DNA from: Candidatus Omnitrophota bacterium
Lineage (GTDB): Bacteria > Omnitrophota > Gorgyraeia > Gygaellales > Profunditerraquicolaceae
Direction of reading: 5' to 3'
Length of the DNA stretch: 6,894 nucleotides
Assembly: GCA_028719265.1 (NCBI GenBank)
Contig: JAQUKF010000063.1
Coordinates: 1 to 6,894, forward strand
Under the pieces are notes generated by a model, which made no database searches, had not been told where the DNA came from, and saw only the letters and a program-made list of their open reading frames with translations. The position numbers and the translations under genes were made by a program. Each line of letters begins with the position of its first letter. The first letter of the stretch is position 1. Shown piece by piece: positions 6,340 through 6,894 of the stretch.

Positions 6340-6894
6340 CTACTGGTGTACCCGGTAATCTATATTGGGGAAGAGGTTATCTTTATGCTCCATGTCCGAA
6401 AGCCAGCCTTCATTTATGCTGTTGGATTTGATATCTTCATAAATCCGGTTAAATCTCAACAGGTGGTCCTTCGTGCGCCGTATTGCGTAGCTGGTATGCG
6501 TGCCCGTGCCGAGAATAAACGCCCAATCCGAGCTTTGCGCCAGGAGCAGCTCGCGCAACGCCTGGTTTAACGCCCTAAGCAGCAAACCTTCGGCTCCCGG
6601 GAAGCTCCTTACCAATTCGCTCATCCGGTCCGAAGCCACATGCAAATGACGGTATATCCAGTCATTTGAACCTTGCAGCCACATCTCCGAGTAACCCTTA
6701 TAACCCCAGCTGGAAAAAGACGGGGTGATTACCTGGTTTCGCGGGTTCGCCTCAAGGTACTCCGAAGGGGTAATCACAGCCACCTCGTTCTGGTCGCAGG
6801 CGATTTTTCGAAAAAGGAAATCCAGCCACATCGGCCCTTCATACCACCAGTGGCCAAAGAGTTCTGCGTCGTAAGGAGAAACGATAACCGGAGG
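6340..6894 (-). CDS. GH57 1,4-alpha-glucan branching enzyme, C-terminal part (5' end outside window)
   Basis: The last 184 residues of a glycoside hydrolase family 57 protein of the branching-enzyme (AmyC/DUF1957-like) subfamily. Such enzymes cut alpha-1,4-glucan chains and re-attach them as alpha-1,6 branches, in the cytoplasm, for glycogen-like storage. The reading frame is open to the window edge, and the first visible residues contain SPYDAELFGHWWYEGP, which matches GH57 conserved region 4. Its Asp (visible residue 9) is the expected general acid/base. The Glu nucleophile lies upstream, outside the window. Further on are GYSEMWLQGSNDWIYRHLH (about 67-85) and SDWAFILGTG (121-130), followed by a YA-x-RR-x-KDHLLRF helix, as in the C-terminal helical domain of these enzymes. 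The TAG stop is one nucleotide before the uppS ATG, so the two are probably co-transcribed and translationally coupled. Family assignment is strong; branching rather than amylase activity is inferred from subfamily resemblance. Confidence 0.9.
   Translation of the reverse strand, partial: PPVIVSPYDAELFGHWWYEGPMWLDFLFRKIACDQNEVAVITPSEYLEANPRNQVITPSFSSWGYKGYSEMWLQGSNDWIYRHLHVASDRMSELVRSFPGAEGLLLRALNQALRELLLAQSSDWAFILGTGTHTSYAIRRTKDHLLRFNRIYEDIKSNSINEGWLSDMEHKDNLFPNIDYRVHQ

Noticed and set aside
6172..6570. A plus-strand open frame spanning the uppS-GH57 junction.
   Set aside because: It crosses two conserved genes on the opposite strand and has no recognisable domain or ribosome site.
1..6894. 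CRISPR arrays, tRNA or rRNA genes, insertion sequences and phage genes.
   Set aside because: Coding sequence fills the window apart from a 66-nt spacer. No spaced direct repeats, tRNA-like folds, transposase or integrase motifs were seen.

Overview
The window is a single tightly packed run of eight genes, all on the minus strand, so transcription runs from the right edge (6894) to the left edge (1). In transcription order they are: the C-terminal part of a GH57 alpha-glucan branching enzyme (6894-6340), uppS (6338-5607), cdsA (5629-4835), dxr (4768-3599), rseP (3611-2523), ispG (2521-1448), a CpaF/TadA-type secretion ATPase (1451-189) and the first 62 codons of proS (187-1). Both end genes are cut by the window edges. 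Junctions are: 1-nt gap, 23-nt overlap, 66-nt gap, 13-nt overlap, 1-nt gap, 4-nt GTGA overlap, 1-nt gap. No internal terminator or obvious promoter was seen, so this looks like one operon with extensive translational coupling. No RNA gene, mobile element, CRISPR array or long repeat was seen.

The core order uppS-cdsA-dxr-rseP-(ispG)-proS is a widespread bacterial arrangement. It joins the isoprenoid (MEP) pathway, the polyprenyl carrier for cell-wall building, phospholipid precursor synthesis and the membrane site-2 protease. Dxr and IspG are two steps of the MEP pathway, which makes IPP and DMAPP; UppS uses IPP to build undecaprenyl diphosphate. CdsA makes CDP-diacylglycerol, RseP is an envelope protease, and ProS is a housekeeping tRNA synthetase. 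Two members are less expected: the GH57 branching enzyme just before uppS, and the CpaF-like ATPase between ispG and proS.

The organism is a bacterium of intermediate GC content (near 50% by eye). The MEP pathway, undecaprenyl carrier and bacterial-type ProS N-terminus fit this. The GH57 neighbour, the general style of the proteins and the variant CdsA and UppS signatures suggest an uncultured lineage such as Omnitrophota or a PVC-related group. That placement is a guess from recalled family resemblance and has not been tested. I see no clearly new system. The points most worth a second look are the solitary CpaF ATPase inside a lipid/isoprenoid operon, the glycogen-enzyme neighbour, two small hairpins near the dxr and rseP starts, and unusual residues in the CdsA and UppS signatures.
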